Assembly: GCF_001922585.1 (NCBI RefSeq)
Contig: NZ_MRBS01000002.1
Coordinates: forward strand, 124,001 to 188,000
Direction of reading: 5' to 3'
DNA: 64,000 nt
DNA from: Pantoea sp. 1.19
Lineage (GTDB): Bacteria; Pseudomonadota; Gammaproteobacteria; Enterobacterales; Enterobacteriaceae
The position numbers and the translations under genes were made by a program. Below, in pieces: positions 1 through 9,217 of the stretch (the first letter of the stretch is position 1; each line of letters starts with the position of its first letter). The notes beneath the pieces were generated by a model. The model searched no databases. It had not been told where the DNA came from and saw nothing but the letters and a program-made list of their open reading frames with translations.

Positions 1-705
1 CCGACGCTGCTGCTCTACCGTCATGTCCGGCGGCACCTCATAACCATAGCGCGCCAGCACCGCCAACAGCGCCGCGGGTTGGACCGGGGAGCGCGCCGGC
101 CGATCGCCCAGCCGGGCGCGTACCTGCCCGGCATCCGGCCAGGCGCCCAGTCCTGCCCGGGCCAGCGCCACCCACGGAAACCGCGGACCGGGATCCTGTT
201 TACGCTGCGGCGCAATATCGCTGTGACCGACGATATTTTCCGGGGGAATGCCATAGCGCTGCACAATATCCCGCAGAAGCGCCTGCAGCGCCGCTATCTG
301 CTCGGGGGGAAACGCTGCCCAGCGCAGGCCGCTCAGCGTGCGGGTATACCCGGGATTAACCAGCTCAATGCCGATGGACGTATCGTTCAGGCGGCTGGCA
401 CCGCGCCAGAAGCTCGGCCCGGCGTGCCACGCCAGCTGCGCTTCCGGTACCAGCTGCACGATCGTCGGATTGCGCCAGGCAGGATGGGCGGGCAGCAGAT
501 AGTGAACGCTGACCTCGCTGCCGCGCAGGGTCGCCAGCGACGTGGGATAATCCTCTGCGGTGTAGTGAATGACGACCGCTTTGATTCGCGGCCGCGCACC
601 CGGCGCCGGGTGGCGGCCATCGGCAACATAGCCGGGGCGCTGCTCCAGCCCCGGTGAACTGCAGCCGACCAGCAGCAGCGCCAGTAACCCAACCCACTGG
701 CGCAT
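1..705 (-). CDS. amiD: N-acetylmuramoyl-L-alanine amidase AmiD, lipoprotein (partial)
   Basis: Zinc amidase that cleaves the amide bond between N-acetylmuramic acid and the stem peptide, working at the inner face of the outer membrane in murein and anhydro-muropeptide turnover. The reading frame is open for 235 codons and runs off the left edge; the E. coli protein has 276 residues, so roughly the last 40 are missing. The N-terminus is a lipoprotein signal with lipobox LLVGC. The amidase_2 features VVIHYT, HYLL, WHAG and the later VGHSDIAP segment are visible, with His residues placed as zinc ligands. The start codon shares one base with the stop of ybjQ (TGATG), so the two are probably translationally coupled. 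Confidence 0.93.
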   Translation of the reverse strand, partial: MRQWVGLLALLLVGCSSPGLEQRPGYVADGRHPAPGARPRIKAVVIHYTAEDYPTSLATLRGSEVSVHYLLPAHPAWRNPTIVQLVPEAQLAWHAGPSFWRGASRLNDTSIGIELVNPGYTRTLSGLRWAAFPPEQIAALQALLRDIVQRYGIPPENIVGHSDIAPQRKQDPGPRFPWVALARAGLGAWPDAGQVRARLGDRPARSPVQPAALLAVLARYGYEVPPDMTVEQQRR

Positions 706-1028
706 CAGCGACTCAACTTCACCGCGGTGCCGCTGACGCTGACCATCAGCATGGTGCTGTCTTTCCCCACGGTTTCATAATCAATGTCGATGCCCACCAC
801 CGCATCGGCTCCGAGCGCCGCGGCCTGCGCCGTCAGCTCGGCGAACGCGACCTCGCGGGCGCGACGCAACTCTTTCTCGTAGGCACCGGATCGGCCACCG
901 ACAATGTCGCGGATACCGGCGAAAAAATCGCGAAAAATATTGGCGCCCAGAATCGCTTCACCGGTAACTACGCCGCAATATGCCGTAATGGTGTGGCCTT
1001 CCAGCGTCGGTGTCGTGGATAATTTCAT
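705..1028 (-). CDS. ybjQ: YbjQ, UPF0145 family protein
   Basis: Small cytosolic protein of 107 residues, the same length as E. coli YbjQ. The UPF0145 (YbjQ/heavy-metal-binding-like) pattern is clear: an N-terminal [11 protein letters not shown] strand, a glycine-rich middle, and the [15 protein letters not shown] segment near residue 80. Its biochemical role is not established. I chose the ATG at 1028 because AGGAG lies just upstream; an upstream in-frame ATG at 1052 has no such site and would add eight residues absent from the family. It is the first gene of a two-gene unit with amiD. Confidence 0.93.
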   Translation of the reverse strand: MKLSTTPTLEGHTITAYCGVVTGEAILGANIFRDFFAGIRDIVGGRSGAYEKELRRAREVAFAELTAQAAALGADAVVGIDIDYETVGKDSTMLMVSVSGTAVKLSR

Positions 1029-1136
1029 GGCTGCTCCTGTTAATTGTTTCATTTAAGTCACGACTCGCTAAAGCACGCGGCTGTGCTTTACTTTATGCTA
1101 AAAATTGCTCATCCCCACAGTCATAAGGAAATAAAG

Positions 1137-1670
1137 ATGAAATCACGTGCGCTTGCCGCTCTGCTCCCCCTCACGCTACTGCTGAGCGCCTGTACCACCG
1201 TGCAACCGGTTTATAAGGACAATGGACCGCGCATCGGCAGCTGTACCGAAGGCGGCCCGGATAGCGTCGCGCAGGCCTTTTATGATCTGCGCCTGCAGCA
1301 GCCGCAGACGGGCCTGCCGGACAGCGTCACGCTTGCCCGCTACCGCCCCTTGTTGAGCGATAAACTCTACACCCATTTGCAGAAAGCACGCAGCGAGCCG
1401 GGCACCGCCGCCGCGCTGGCGCAGCGCGATCTGTTTTCCAGCCAGCCGGCGCGCGGCGCCCGCGCCAGCGTGGCCGACGCCTCAACCATCCCCAATCGCG
1501 ACGCGCGGAATATCCCACTGCGGGTCGATCTGAGCCGTGACAACGTGGTATGGCAGGACGAGGTGCTGATGATTCACGAGGGGAACTGCTGGGTTGTTGA
1601 TGACATTCGCTATCTGAGCGATGGGCCGCAGACCCGGACCGGCACCCTGATTCAGACGCTGGAAAAATAA
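1137..1670 (+). CDS. ybjP: YbjP family lipoprotein
   Basis: Predicted lipoprotein of 177 residues. The signal peptide is followed by the lipobox LLSAC, and the mature part begins TTVQPVYKDNGPR, as in E. coli YbjP. The conserved block ASTIPNRDARNIPLRVDL followed by WQDEVLMIHEG and WVVDDIRYL identifies the family (DUF3828-like). No enzymatic residues can be named and function is unknown. The ATG at 1137 follows AAGGAAATAAAG; an in-frame ATG at 1044 would put extra residues ahead of the signal peptide. It is divergent from ybjQ and precedes the art operon, as in E. coli. Confidence 0.92.
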   Translation: MKSRALAALLPLTLLLSACTTVQPVYKDNGPRIGSCTEGGPDSVAQAFYDLRLQQPQTGLPDSVTLARYRPLLSDKLYTHLQKARSEPGTAAALAQRDLFSSQPARGARASVADASTIPNRDARNIPLRVDLSRDNVVWQDEVLMIHEGNCWVVDDIRYLSDGPQTRTGTLIQTLEK

Positions 1671-1675
1671 TCATG

Positions 1676-1709
1676 GATGACGCGCGCCCGCACACGGATG
1701 CGCGTCATC
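1676..1709 (+). terminator. Hairpin after ybjP
   Basis: Perfect 10-base arms GATGACGCGC (1676-1685) and GCGCGTCATC (1700-1709) enclose a 14-base loop six bases after the ybjP stop. There is no T-run behind the second arm, so it may be an RNA-stabilising or Rho-associated 3' hairpin rather than a full intrinsic terminator. Confidence 0.5.
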
Positions 1710-1824
1710 TCGCAAAATTGGCAAAAAACCACCATAATCCCCCGCCAGCCCGCCTGTCGAACGCGATTTTGTGCTATCCTGGACGTTATCCTTTGCCCAA
1801 TAATAAATTTTAACGCGTCGAGAT

Positions 1825-1874
1825 TGCATAACTATTCTGTCGACGTTAAGATTCGCGGCATCAATTGCTATTCA
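1825..1874 (+). promoter_or_regulatory. Possible ARG boxes upstream of artP
   Basis: Two segments resemble the ArgR half-site pair TGAAT-N4-ATTCA: TGCATAACTATTCT at 1825-1838 and TCAATTGCTATTCA at 1861-1874, each about 11 of 14 matches. Their centres are 36 bp apart, not the usual 21, so this is a weak call. ArgR control of the art genes is known in E. coli. Confidence 0.3.
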
Positions 1875-1884
1875 TTTTTTGCGC

Positions 1885-2613
1885 ATGAGTATTCAACTTA
1901 ACGGAATCAACTGCTTCTACGGCGCGCAGCAGGCGCTGTTCGATATCCAGCTGGCCTGCCCGCAGGGCGAAACGCTGGTGCTGCTTGGTCCAAGCGGTGC
2001 CGGTAAGAGCTCCCTGCTGCGCGTGTTGAACCTGCTGGAAATGCCGCGTTCCGGCACCCTGAGCATTGCCGGTAGCCAGTTTGACTTTAGCCGCCCGCCG
2101 GCCGAAGAGGCGATACGTGCCCTGCGCCAGAACGTCGGCATGGTTTTTCAACAATACAATCTGTGGCCGCACCTCAGCGTCCGGCAAAACCTGATCGAAG
2201 CGCCCTGTCGGGTGCTGGGCCTGAGCAAAGATCGGGCGCACGCCCGCGCCGATAAGCTGCTGGAACGGCTGCGGCTCACCCCGCACGCCGATCGCTATCC
2301 GCTGCACCTGTCGGGCGGTCAGCAGCAGCGCGTCGCCATTGCCCGCGCCCTGATGATGGAGCCACAGGTGCTGCTGTTTGATGAGCCTACCGCCGCGCTG
2401 GATCCGGAGATCACCGCGCAGATCGTCAGCATTATCCGCGAGCTGGCGCAGACCCAGATTACCCAGGTGATCGTCACCCACGAAGTGGAAGTGGCGCGCA
2501 AAACGGCCAGCCGGGTCGTGTACATGGAGAACGGGCAGATCATCGAACAGGGCGACGCCAGCCGCTTTACTCAGCCGCAAACCGACGCGTTTGCTCACTA
2601 TCTCTCGCACTAA
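1885..2613 (+). CDS. artP: Arginine ABC transporter ATP-binding protein ArtP
   Basis: Cytoplasmic ATPase that drives L-arginine import through ArtQ/ArtM. The protein is 242 residues, as in E. coli. Walker A GPSGAGKS is at 35-42, the Q-loop at about 89-90, the ABC signature LSGGQ at 142-146, Walker B LLFDE at 163-167 and the switch His in VIVTHE. The start at 1885 ([13 protein letters not shown]) matches the family; a TTG six bases upstream is the only near alternative. Ribosome-binding sequence is weak here (TTTTTTGCGC before the ATG). First gene of artPIQM. Confidence 0.97.
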   Translation: MSIQLNGINCFYGAQQALFDIQLACPQGETLVLLGPSGAGKSSLLRVLNLLEMPRSGTLSIAGSQFDFSRPPAEEAIRALRQNVGMVFQQYNLWPHLSVRQNLIEAPCRVLGLSKDRAHARADKLLERLRLTPHADRYPLHLSGGQQQRVAIARALMMEPQVLLFDEPTAALDPEITAQIVSIIRELAQTQITQVIVTHEVEVARKTASRVVYMENGQIIEQGDASRFTQPQTDAFAHYLSH

Positions 2614-2630
2614 CGCAGGACATAACTCAG

Positions 2631-3362
2631 ATGAAAAAGATTGTACTTGCCGCACTGATAGCCGGTCTCAGCCTGAGCGCCAGCGCTGCCCAGACCCTTC
2701 GTTTTGCCACTGAGGCTTCCTATCCGCCGTTTGAGTTTGTCGATGCAAACAACCAGATCCAGGGATTTGATGTCGATCTGGCCAACGCGCTGTGTAAAGA
2801 GATGGATGCCACCTGCACCTTTACTAATCAGGCCTTTGACAGCCTGATTCCGAGCCTGAAGTTTCGCCGCTTTGACGCGGTGATGGCCGGGATGGACATC
2901 ACTCCGGAGCGTGAAAAGCAGGTGCTGTTCACTCAGCCCTACTATGAAAACTCCGCGCTGTTCATTGCCCAGAAAGGCAACGTTGCCGACGTGGCCGCCC
3001 TACAGGGGAAGCGCGTGGGCGTCCAGAACGGTACCACCCATCAGAAATACCTCAGCGACAAACAGAGCGGGATCACCGTGGTGCCGTATGACAGCTACCA
3101 GAACGCCATTCTCGATCTGAAAAATGGCCGTATTGATGCGGTATTTGGCGACACGGCAGTGGTCAATGAGTGGCTGAAAAAGAACGCCAACCTGGCGGCC
3201 GTTGGCGATAAGGTGACGGATAAAGCCTATTTTGGTACCGGGCTGGGTATCGCCGTGCGCCAGGGCAACACCGATCTGCAGAGCCAGTTTAATGCCGCAC
3301 TGGAGAAGGTGAAAGCAAACGGGACTTACAAAACCCTCTACGACAAATGGTTCCAGCAGTAA
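2631..3362 (+). CDS. artI: Arginine-binding periplasmic protein ArtI
   Basis: Periplasmic solute-binding protein of the art importer, 243 residues. A Sec signal peptide ends in SASA-AQT. The SBP_bac_3 fold signature is clear: RFATEASYPPFEF, GFDVDLANALC, the hinge DAVMAGMDITPER, and the second-lobe motif QNGTTHQKYL. It lies 17 bp after artP and 6 bp before artQ. It is about 70 percent alike by eye to artJ at 4879, a paralogue with its own promoter region. Family members bind L-arginine or related cationic amino acids; ArtI specificity is less certain than that of ArtJ. Confidence 0.95.
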   Translation: MKKIVLAALIAGLSLSASAAQTLRFATEASYPPFEFVDANNQIQGFDVDLANALCKEMDATCTFTNQAFDSLIPSLKFRRFDAVMAGMDITPEREKQVLFTQPYYENSALFIAQKGNVADVAALQGKRVGVQNGTTHQKYLSDKQSGITVVPYDSYQNAILDLKNGRIDAVFGDTAVVNEWLKKNANLAAVGDKVTDKAYFGTGLGIAVRQGNTDLQSQFNAALEKVKANGTYKTLYDKWFQQ

Positions 3363-3368
3363 GCCTTC

Positions 3369-4085
3369 ATGAATGAGTTGATATCGCTTGCCAGCGCCGC
3401 CGGGATGACCGTCGGCCTGGCCGTTTGTGCCCTGATCGCCGGCCTGGCGCTGGCGATGCTGTTTGCCGCCTGGGAATCGGCGCGGCTGCGCCCCGTGGCC
3501 TGGTGCGGCACCGCGCTGGTCACGCTGTTTCGCGGCCTGCCGGAAATTCTGGTGGTGCTGTTTGTTTACTTCGGCGCCTCGCAGCTGCTGCTCACGCTGG
3601 CCGATGGCGTTACCGTGAATCTCGGCATCACCCAGCTGCTGATTCAGCTGCCAATTGAGAACTTTGACGTTAGCCCGTTCTTGTGCGGGGTGATTGCGCT
3701 GGCGGTACTTTACGCCTCGTATGCCTCACAAACCCTGCGCGGCGCGCTGAAAGCCGTACCGACGGGGCAGTGGGAGTCGGGGCAGGCGCTGGGCATGAAA
3801 AAACGGGCAATCTTTCTGCGTCTGATTCTGCCACAGATGTGGCGACACGCCCTGCCCGGCCTGGGGAATCAGTGGCTGGTCCTGCTGAAAGATACCGCGC
3901 TGGTGTCGCTGATAAGCGTTAACGATCTGATGCTGCAAACGAAAAGCATTGCCACCCGCACCCAGGAACCTTTTACCTGGTACACGGTGGCGGCGGCGAT
4001 TTATCTGCTGATTACGCTGCTGAGCCAGTACATCCTGAAACGCATCGATATGCGCGCCACGCGTTTTGAACGGAGCAATGGCTAA
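3369..4085 (+). CDS. artQ: Arginine ABC transporter permease ArtQ
   Basis: Inner-membrane permease of 238 residues, identical in length to E. coli ArtQ, forming the translocation channel with ArtM. It has the HisMQ-type arrangement with about five membrane segments, the [10 protein letters not shown] segment near residue 60, and the cytoplasmic coupling loop with [24 protein letters not shown] that contacts ArtP. The stop overlaps the artM start (TAATG), indicating coupled translation. Confidence 0.96.
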   Translation: MNELISLASAAGMTVGLAVCALIAGLALAMLFAAWESARLRPVAWCGTALVTLFRGLPEILVVLFVYFGASQLLLTLADGVTVNLGITQLLIQLPIENFDVSPFLCGVIALAVLYASYASQTLRGALKAVPTGQWESGQALGMKKRAIFLRLILPQMWRHALPGLGNQWLVLLKDTALVSLISVNDLMLQTKSIATRTQEPFTWYTVAAAIYLLITLLSQYILKRIDMRATRFERSNG

Positions 4086-4753
4086 TGCGCGATTACCTTG
4101 CTGACATTGCAAACGGGCTGCCGACCAGCCTGAGCCTGACCGGCTGCGCTCTGCTGCTGGCCCTGCTGCTGGCGCTGCTGTTTACCGCGCTGCTGACGCT
4201 CAGGGTGCCGGTACTTGCTCCGCTGGTACGCGGCTATATCACGCTGTTTACCGGCACGCCGCTGCTGGTGCAAATTTTCCTCATTTACTACGGTCCGGGG
4301 CAGTTTCCCGCGATCCAAACGCTGCCGTGGCTGTGGCATCTGCTCTCGCAGCCCTGGCTCTGCGCGCTGCTGGCGCTGTCGCTGAACAGTGCCGCCTACA
4401 CCACGCTGCTGTTTCACGGCGCGGTGCGCGCCATTCCGGCCGGTCAGTGGCAATCCTGCGCGGCGCTGGGGATGAACCGGCGTCAGACGCTGCGCATCCT
4501 GCTGCCGTTTGCCTTTAAACGTGCCCTCTCCTCCTACTCCAATGAGGTGGTGCTGGTGTTTAAAAGCACCTCGCTGGCCTACACCATTACCCTGATGGAA
4601 GTCATGGGCTACAGCCAGCAGCTGTACGGACGCACCTATGACGTCACGGTATACGTGGCGGCGGGGATAATCTATCTCTGCGTCAACGCCGTTTTGACCC
4701 TGCTGATGCGCCTGATCGAACGTCGCGCGCTGGCCTTTGAACGCCGCCGCTAG
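4085..4753 (+). CDS. artM: Arginine ABC transporter permease ArtM
   Basis: Second channel subunit of the arginine importer, 222 residues as in E. coli. Visible are the FTGTPLLVQIFLIYYG segment and the EAA-type coupling loop AIPAGQWQSCAALGMNRRQTLRILLP. It overlaps artQ by one base and ends the four-gene operon; a GC-rich hairpin follows at 4763-4781. Confidence 0.96.
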   Translation: MRDYLADIANGLPTSLSLTGCALLLALLLALLFTALLTLRVPVLAPLVRGYITLFTGTPLLVQIFLIYYGPGQFPAIQTLPWLWHLLSQPWLCALLALSLNSAAYTTLLFHGAVRAIPAGQWQSCAALGMNRRQTLRILLPFAFKRALSSYSNEVVLVFKSTSLAYTITLMEVMGYSQQLYGRTYDVTVYVAAGIIYLCVNAVLTLLMRLIERRALAFERRR

Positions 4754-4762
4754 CCTGCTCCC

Positions 4763-4781
4763 GGGCCGCATTTCGCGGCCC
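4763..4781 (+). terminator. Terminator-like hairpin after artM
   Basis: GGGCCGC (4763-4769), loop ATTTC, GCGGCCC (4775-4781), then GCTTAAATA. The stem is strong but the U-tract is poor. Position just after artM and before the artJ promoter fits transcript ending or processing. Confidence 0.55.
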
Positions 4782-4801
4782 GCTTAAATAGACATTAATA
4801 T

Positions 4802-4815
4802 TGCATAAAAATTCA
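4802..4815 (+). promoter_or_regulatory. ARG box (ArgR operator) upstream of artJ
   Basis: TGCATAAAAATTCA matches TGAAT-N4-ATTCA with AT-rich centre at 13 of 14 positions. It lies about 65 bp before the artJ start. A weaker copy (10 of 14) is at 4785-4798. E. coli artJ is strongly repressed by ArgR with arginine, so arginine repression is likely here. Confidence 0.6.
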
Positions 4816-4878
4816 CTTAATGGCAGGATACGCCTCACCATCCGTCGCGGGTGGAATCCGTCAACAGGGAGCTTTCTT

Positions 4879-5610
4879 ATGAAAAAAATCATCCTCGCCG
4901 GCCTGCTGGCCGCGGTTACCTTTAGCGGCGCCGCGGCCGATACCGTGCGTTTTGCCGCCTCCGCTACCTATCCTCCGTTTGAATCGCTGGACGGGAATAA
5001 TCAGATCGTCGGCTTTGATATTGACCTGGCAAAAGCGCTGTGCGAGGAGATGCAGGTTCAGTGCACGTTCACCAATAACCCGTTTGACAGCCTGATCCCG
5101 GCACTGAAATTTCGCCGCTATGACGCGGTGATTTCCGGTATGGATATCACCCCGGCGCGCAGCAAGCAGGTGGCGTTCAGTCAGCCCTATTATGCCAATT
5201 CGGCGGTGGTTATCGCGCAAAAAGGCAAATTCACCCGCGTAGATCAGCTGAAGGGTAAGCGCATTGGGATGGAAAATGGCTCCACGCACCAGAAATATAT
5301 GCAGGATAAGCATCCGGAAGTGACCACCGTGGCCTACGACAGCTATCAAAATGCGATTCTGGATCTGAAAAATAACCGCCTCGATGGCGTCTTCGGCGAC
5401 ACCGCCGCGGTTAATGAGTGGCTGAAAAGCCAGCCTGGCCTCGCGACGGTCGGCGAGCCCATCACCGATGCGCAGTACTTCGGCAGCGGACTGGGCATCG
5501 CGGTTCGTCCGGATAACACCGCGCTGCTGGAGAAGATCAATACGGCGCTGGCGACCCTGAAGGCCAACGGCACCTGGCAGGCCATTAACGATAAATGGTT
5601 CCCGCAGTAA
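4879..5610 (+). CDS. artJ: Arginine-binding periplasmic protein ArtJ
   Basis: Periplasmic arginine receptor, 243 residues, feeding ArtQMP. The signal peptide (MKKIILAGLLAAVTF..., ending GAAA-DTV) and the SBP_bac_3 motifs RFAASATYPPFES, GFDIDLAKALC, AVISGMDITPAR and MENGSTHQKYM are present. The ATG at 4879 follows CAGGGAGC; the frame is open upstream to 4801 but the signal peptide fixes the start. Separately promoted, with an ARG box upstream. It converges on rlmC with only 13 bp between stops. Confidence 0.95.
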   Translation: MKKIILAGLLAAVTFSGAAADTVRFAASATYPPFESLDGNNQIVGFDIDLAKALCEEMQVQCTFTNNPFDSLIPALKFRRYDAVISGMDITPARSKQVAFSQPYYANSAVVIAQKGKFTRVDQLKGKRIGMENGSTHQKYMQDKHPEVTTVAYDSYQNAILDLKNNRLDGVFGDTAAVNEWLKSQPGLATVGEPITDAQYFGSGLGIAVRPDNTALLEKINTALATLKANGTWQAINDKWFPQ

Positions 5611-5623
5611 CGGGCAGCCGCGG

Positions 5624-6781
5624 TCAGGCGTCGACGGCCGGCGTGTCCTCCGCCGCCGCTTCCCGCACCAGCAGCACCAGTACTTCAGCGTGTGCGGTGT
5701 GGGGAAACATATCAAACAGCTGGATGCGCACAATACGATAGCCGGACAGCCGGGCGACATCCGCCGCCAGCGTCTGCGGGTTGCAGCTGGAGTAAAGCAG
5801 CCAGCGCGGCGCCATCTCGCTAAGAAAGTCACACAGCGCCTCGCCGATACCGCGACGGGGCGGATTGACCAGCACCAAATCCGGCACCCCGGCGGCGCCG
5901 GCGGCAAAGCGGGTCGAATCCAGTGCGGCAAAAGCGACGCTCTCCAGCCCCATCTGCTGCGCGGAGCGGGTCGCGCAGGCTATCGCGTCGGGGCTGATTT
6001 CAATCCCGGTCAGATGCATTTCCGGCGTGGCGCAGTGCAGGCCGAAACCGCCCACGCCACAAAACAGATCCCACATGTGCTGCACCGGCAGCGACGCTAC
6101 CCACTCACGCGCCGTGGCATAGAGTTTGGCCGCCACCCCCGGATTAGTTTGAAAGAAACTTTTAGGCCGCAGCCACAGCGGCACATCGTTAAGCCGCACC
6201 GCTAGCGTCTGCTCCACGCTGAGAAAGATCTCCTCCTCCCCTTCAAGGATAGCCATCGGCACCGGCTGGATGTTCGCCGTGATCACCCGCAGCTGCGGCA
6301 GCTGCGCCTGCAGCCACGGCAGCGCCGCCCGGAGCGCGGAAAGCTTTGCGTGCGAACGCAGCACGAAGCGCAGCATCACTTCGCCGTCGCTATTCTCGGT
6401 CAGCAGCAGAAACTTCAGCTCGCCGCGTCGCCTGGCCACGTTGTAAGGCGTCAGGCCGGCGCGGGCAATAAACGGTTTGAGCGTCGCAAACAGCGGTTGA
6501 AACCCGGCCGGATAGAGCGGACAGTCGCACAAATCGATTGCGCTACCGTCACGCTGCAGAATGCCCAGCAGCGGCCGCTCCACGCTTCCGCTCACCACCA
6601 TTTTGGCTTTATTACGGAATCCCTGCTCTGCGGAGGTCACCGCCGGGCGCCACGCCTCGACGCCCACCTGCGGCAGCAGCTGTTGCAGCCGGGCGGTTTT
6701 ATTCGCGATTTGCTGCGGATAGGGATCGGGCAGCCACTGGCAGGAGCGGCAGCGGCCGGCGTCATAAAGCTCGCAATGCAT
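5624..6781 (-). CDS. rlmC: 23S rRNA (uracil-747-C5)-methyltransferase RlmC
   Basis: SAM-dependent enzyme that makes m5U747 in 23S rRNA. At 385 residues it is about ten longer than E. coli RlmC. The iron-sulfur cysteines C3, C11, C14 and C87 are all present. The methyltransferase part has [10 protein letters not shown] (SAM binding), VNPPRRG and the catalytic-cysteine motif SSCNPQT. The extra residues are at the C-terminus ([16 protein letters not shown]). Old name ybjF/rumB. It is followed upstream by ybjO, as in E. coli. Confidence 0.95.
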   Translation of the reverse strand: MHCELYDAGRCRSCQWLPDPYPQQIANKTARLQQLLPQVGVEAWRPAVTSAEQGFRNKAKMVVSGSVERPLLGILQRDGSAIDLCDCPLYPAGFQPLFATLKPFIARAGLTPYNVARRRGELKFLLLTENSDGEVMLRFVLRSHAKLSALRAALPWLQAQLPQLRVITANIQPVPMAILEGEEEIFLSVEQTLAVRLNDVPLWLRPKSFFQTNPGVAAKLYATAREWVASLPVQHMWDLFCGVGGFGLHCATPEMHLTGIEISPDAIACATRSAQQMGLESVAFAALDSTRFAAGAAGVPDLVLVNPPRRGIGEALCDFLSEMAPRWLLYSSCNPQTLAADVARLSGYRIVRIQLFDMFPHTAHAEVLVLLVREAAAEDTPAVDA

Positions 6782-6833
6782 GTTTGGCCTGTCTGTCTGA
6801 AAGTCGGAAACGCGGGCGGCGATTGTACACCAG

Positions 6834-7316
6834 TCAGCGGCCTGCCTGAAAAAATTGTCGGCTGCTGACGGGCAAAAATAGCAGCAGGATCACCAGAAAA
6901 TCGGGAAGTTTGTGCAGACAGAGGGCGTGAATCACCGCCGCGGGCGTGTCGCCGCGCAGGCTAAAGATCTCCGGATAAATCCAACCCAGTGAGGCCAGCA
7001 GCAGATAGGTCACCACCAGCAGCTGGCTGATAACATAACCCCAGCGCCCGCGGTTATCACCGCGCATCAGCCGTATGGCGCAGCGTAGCTCAATAAAAAA
7101 CAGCAGCTGGCTGGCAATAAAAATCAGCGTAGAGTCCCAGGCCTGAGCGCTGCGGTGGACAAAATCCGCGAGGCCGTCGTAGCCGAGATCGGCAGCCAGC
7201 ATCAGTACGCTCAGGCAGCGAGTAACAATAATCGCCATGCCGGCGATGCGCACCGGTACGGGGACATCAGCGGCGGTCAGCCGCACGGGCGGGGATACTC
7301 TGAACAATTCGGACAT
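6834..7316 (-). CDS. ybjO: YbjO family inner membrane protein (DUF2593)
   Basis: Integral membrane protein of 160 residues with about four hydrophobic segments (starting near residues 20, 58, 95 and 133). Position between potI and rlmC, length and the segment [21 protein letters not shown] match E. coli YbjO. Function is unknown. It lies 92 bp downstream of potI on the same strand and may be read through from the pot operon. Confidence 0.85.
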   Translation of the reverse strand: MSELFRVSPPVRLTAADVPVPVRIAGMAIIVTRCLSVLMLAADLGYDGLADFVHRSAQAWDSTLIFIASQLLFFIELRCAIRLMRGDNRGRWGYVISQLLVVTYLLLASLGWIYPEIFSLRGDTPAAVIHALCLHKLPDFLVILLLFLPVSSRQFFQAGR

Positions 7317-7408
7317 GGGCCTCGATAACCGGTGGCAGACATCGGCCTGATTTCACTGAGTATAGAGGGTAATTCCCGACGCGCGCCATCCGCCGCGCGT
7401 CGGTTGTG

Positions 7409-8254
7409 TTATCCGCGTCGGGCGCGCTGAATATCGCGCAGCCGCTTCTTTTCCTCACTGGCCATCAGCCGCCAGGCAATCAAGCCAACCACGCCGATAA
7501 TAAACAGGATCAGCGAGGCTAATGCATTGATCTCCGGATTAACTCCGCGGCGCACGGTAGCAAAAATTTGCATCGGCAGCGTGGTGGCGCCCGGCCCGGT
7601 GACAAAGCTGGCAATCACCAGATCGTCAAGGGACAGCGTAAACGCCAGTAGCCAGCCGGTAACCAGCGCCGGGGCAATCATCGGTACGGTGATCACAAAA
7701 AACACCTTCAGCGGCGTCGCGCCCAGATCCATGGCCGCCTCCTCAATGGAGCGATCCAGTTCGCGCAGGCGAGCATTAATCACCACCGCCACGTAGGCAG
7801 TACAAAACGTGACGTGCGCCAGCCAGATGGTCAACATGCCGCGTTCGGCCGGCCAGCCGATCGCGTGCGCCATGGAGACAAACAGCAGCAGCAGCGACAG
7901 GCCGGTTATCACGTCCGGCATCACCAGCGGTGCGGTGAGCATAAAAGCAAAACCGTTCTGGCCGCGAAAGTAGCCGAAGCGCACAATGATCACCGCCGCC
8001 AGCGTACCGAGCACCACCGCCATGCTGGCGCTGAGCGCGGCAACCGTCAGGCTGAGGGTGACTGCGCTGATCATCGCGCCGTCGGCAAACAGTACCCGAT
8101 ACCAGCGCAGAGAGACGCTTTCCCATACCGTTACCAGCGGTGAGCTGTTAAACGAGTAGACCACCAGCAGCAGCATTGGCGCATACAGGAAGGTAAAGCA
8201 GAGCGTCAGGATCACGATACGCCAGGGCGAACGGATCGCCGGGAGCTGACTCAT
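7409..8254 (-). CDS. potI: Putrescine ABC transporter permease PotI
   Basis: Inner-membrane channel subunit of the PotFGHI putrescine importer, 281 residues as in E. coli. It has six predicted membrane segments and the EAA coupling loop EEAAMDLGATPLKVFFVITVP that contacts PotG. The start overlaps the potH stop by four bases (ATGA type), showing tight operon packing. Confidence 0.96.
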   Translation of the reverse strand: MSQLPAIRSPWRIVILTLCFTFLYAPMLLLVVYSFNSSPLVTVWESVSLRWYRVLFADGAMISAVTLSLTVAALSASMAVVLGTLAAVIIVRFGYFRGQNGFAFMLTAPLVMPDVITGLSLLLLFVSMAHAIGWPAERGMLTIWLAHVTFCTAYVAVVINARLRELDRSIEEAAMDLGATPLKVFFVITVPMIAPALVTGWLLAFTLSLDDLVIASFVTGPGATTLPMQIFATVRRGVNPEINALASLILFIIGVVGLIAWRLMASEEKKRLRDIQRARRG

Positions 8255-9207
8255 GGCGTTCCCCCCATTTCTTTATTCTGATGCTTATGAAACCACATGA
8301 TCGGCACAATCAGAATCAGCAAAATGATCACCGCCAGCGCAGACGCTACCGGCCAGTCGCGGTTATTGAAGAACTCTTGCCAGAGGATCCGGCCGATCAT
8401 GATGCTGTCTGGCCCCCCCAGCAGCTCGGGGATCACGTACTCTCCCACCGCCGGAATAAACACCAGCATCGATCCGGCAATGATGCCGCCCCGGGTAAGC
8501 GGCACAATCACGCTGAAAAAGGTCTTCAGCGGACGGGCTCCGAGATCCAGTGACGCCTCCACCAGCGAGTAATCAATGCGCGTCAGCGCGGTGTAGATTG
8601 GCAGCACCATAAAGGGCAGATAGCAGTAAACGATGCCGATATACACCGCCCAGTTGGTGTAGAGGATCACCAGCGGATGGTCAATCACCCCGAGCCACAG
8701 CAAAAAGCGGTTGAGGATGCCGTTATTGTTCAGCAGCCCCATCCACGCATAGACGCGAATCAGAAACGAGGTCCATGAGGGCAAAATCACCAGCAACAGC
8801 AGTATATTACGTATCGAAGCCGGACTGTGCGCTACCGCCCACGCCAGCGGATAGCCGATAGCCAGGCAGATCAGCGTGGAAATCGCCGCCACCTTCAGCG
8901 ACTGCATGTAGGCGTCAAAGTAGAGCGGATCGTCAGTGAGCTGGAAGTAGTTGCCGAGGTTCAGGACCAGGCTGAACTGATCGTCCGCCCAGCTCAGCAG
9001 ATCGCTGTACGGTGGGATGGCCCGCGCGATCTCCGCGAAGCTGATTTTCAACACGATCAGGAACGGCAGCATAAACAGCAGCGTCAGCCACAGATAGGGC
9101 AGCGCAATCACCAGCTTGCGTCCGTGACGCATCTGAAAGCGGGTCAGCAGCCTTGTCAGGCGGCCGCGCGGTAGCGGCTCGCTGGCGCGTTCGGGTAAGA
9201 TGGCCAT
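8251..9207 (-). CDS. potH: Putrescine ABC transporter permease PotH
   Basis: Channel partner of PotI, 318 residues. The cytoplasmic N-terminus is followed by six membrane segments; the coupling loop VEASLDLGARPLKTFFSVIVP is clear. FKISFAEIARAIPPY-type periplasmic loop matches PotH/PotB permeases. It lies 10 bp after potG and overlaps potI. Confidence 0.96.
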   Translation of the reverse strand: MAILPERASEPLPRGRLTRLLTRFQMRHGRKLVIALPYLWLTLLFMLPFLIVLKISFAEIARAIPPYSDLLSWADDQFSLVLNLGNYFQLTDDPLYFDAYMQSLKVAAISTLICLAIGYPLAWAVAHSPASIRNILLLLVILPSWTSFLIRVYAWMGLLNNNGILNRFLLWLGVIDHPLVILYTNWAVYIGIVYCYLPFMVLPIYTALTRIDYSLVEASLDLGARPLKTFFSVIVPLTRGGIIAGSMLVFIPAVGEYVIPELLGGPDSIMIGRILWQEFFNNRDWPVASALAVIILLILIVPIMWFHKHQNKEMGGTP

Positions 9208-9217
9208 GCTCTTCCTC

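Noticed and set aside
79-657. Long forward frame opposite amiD
   Set aside because: It is antisense to amiD, which has a lipobox and amidase motifs; the forward product resembles nothing.
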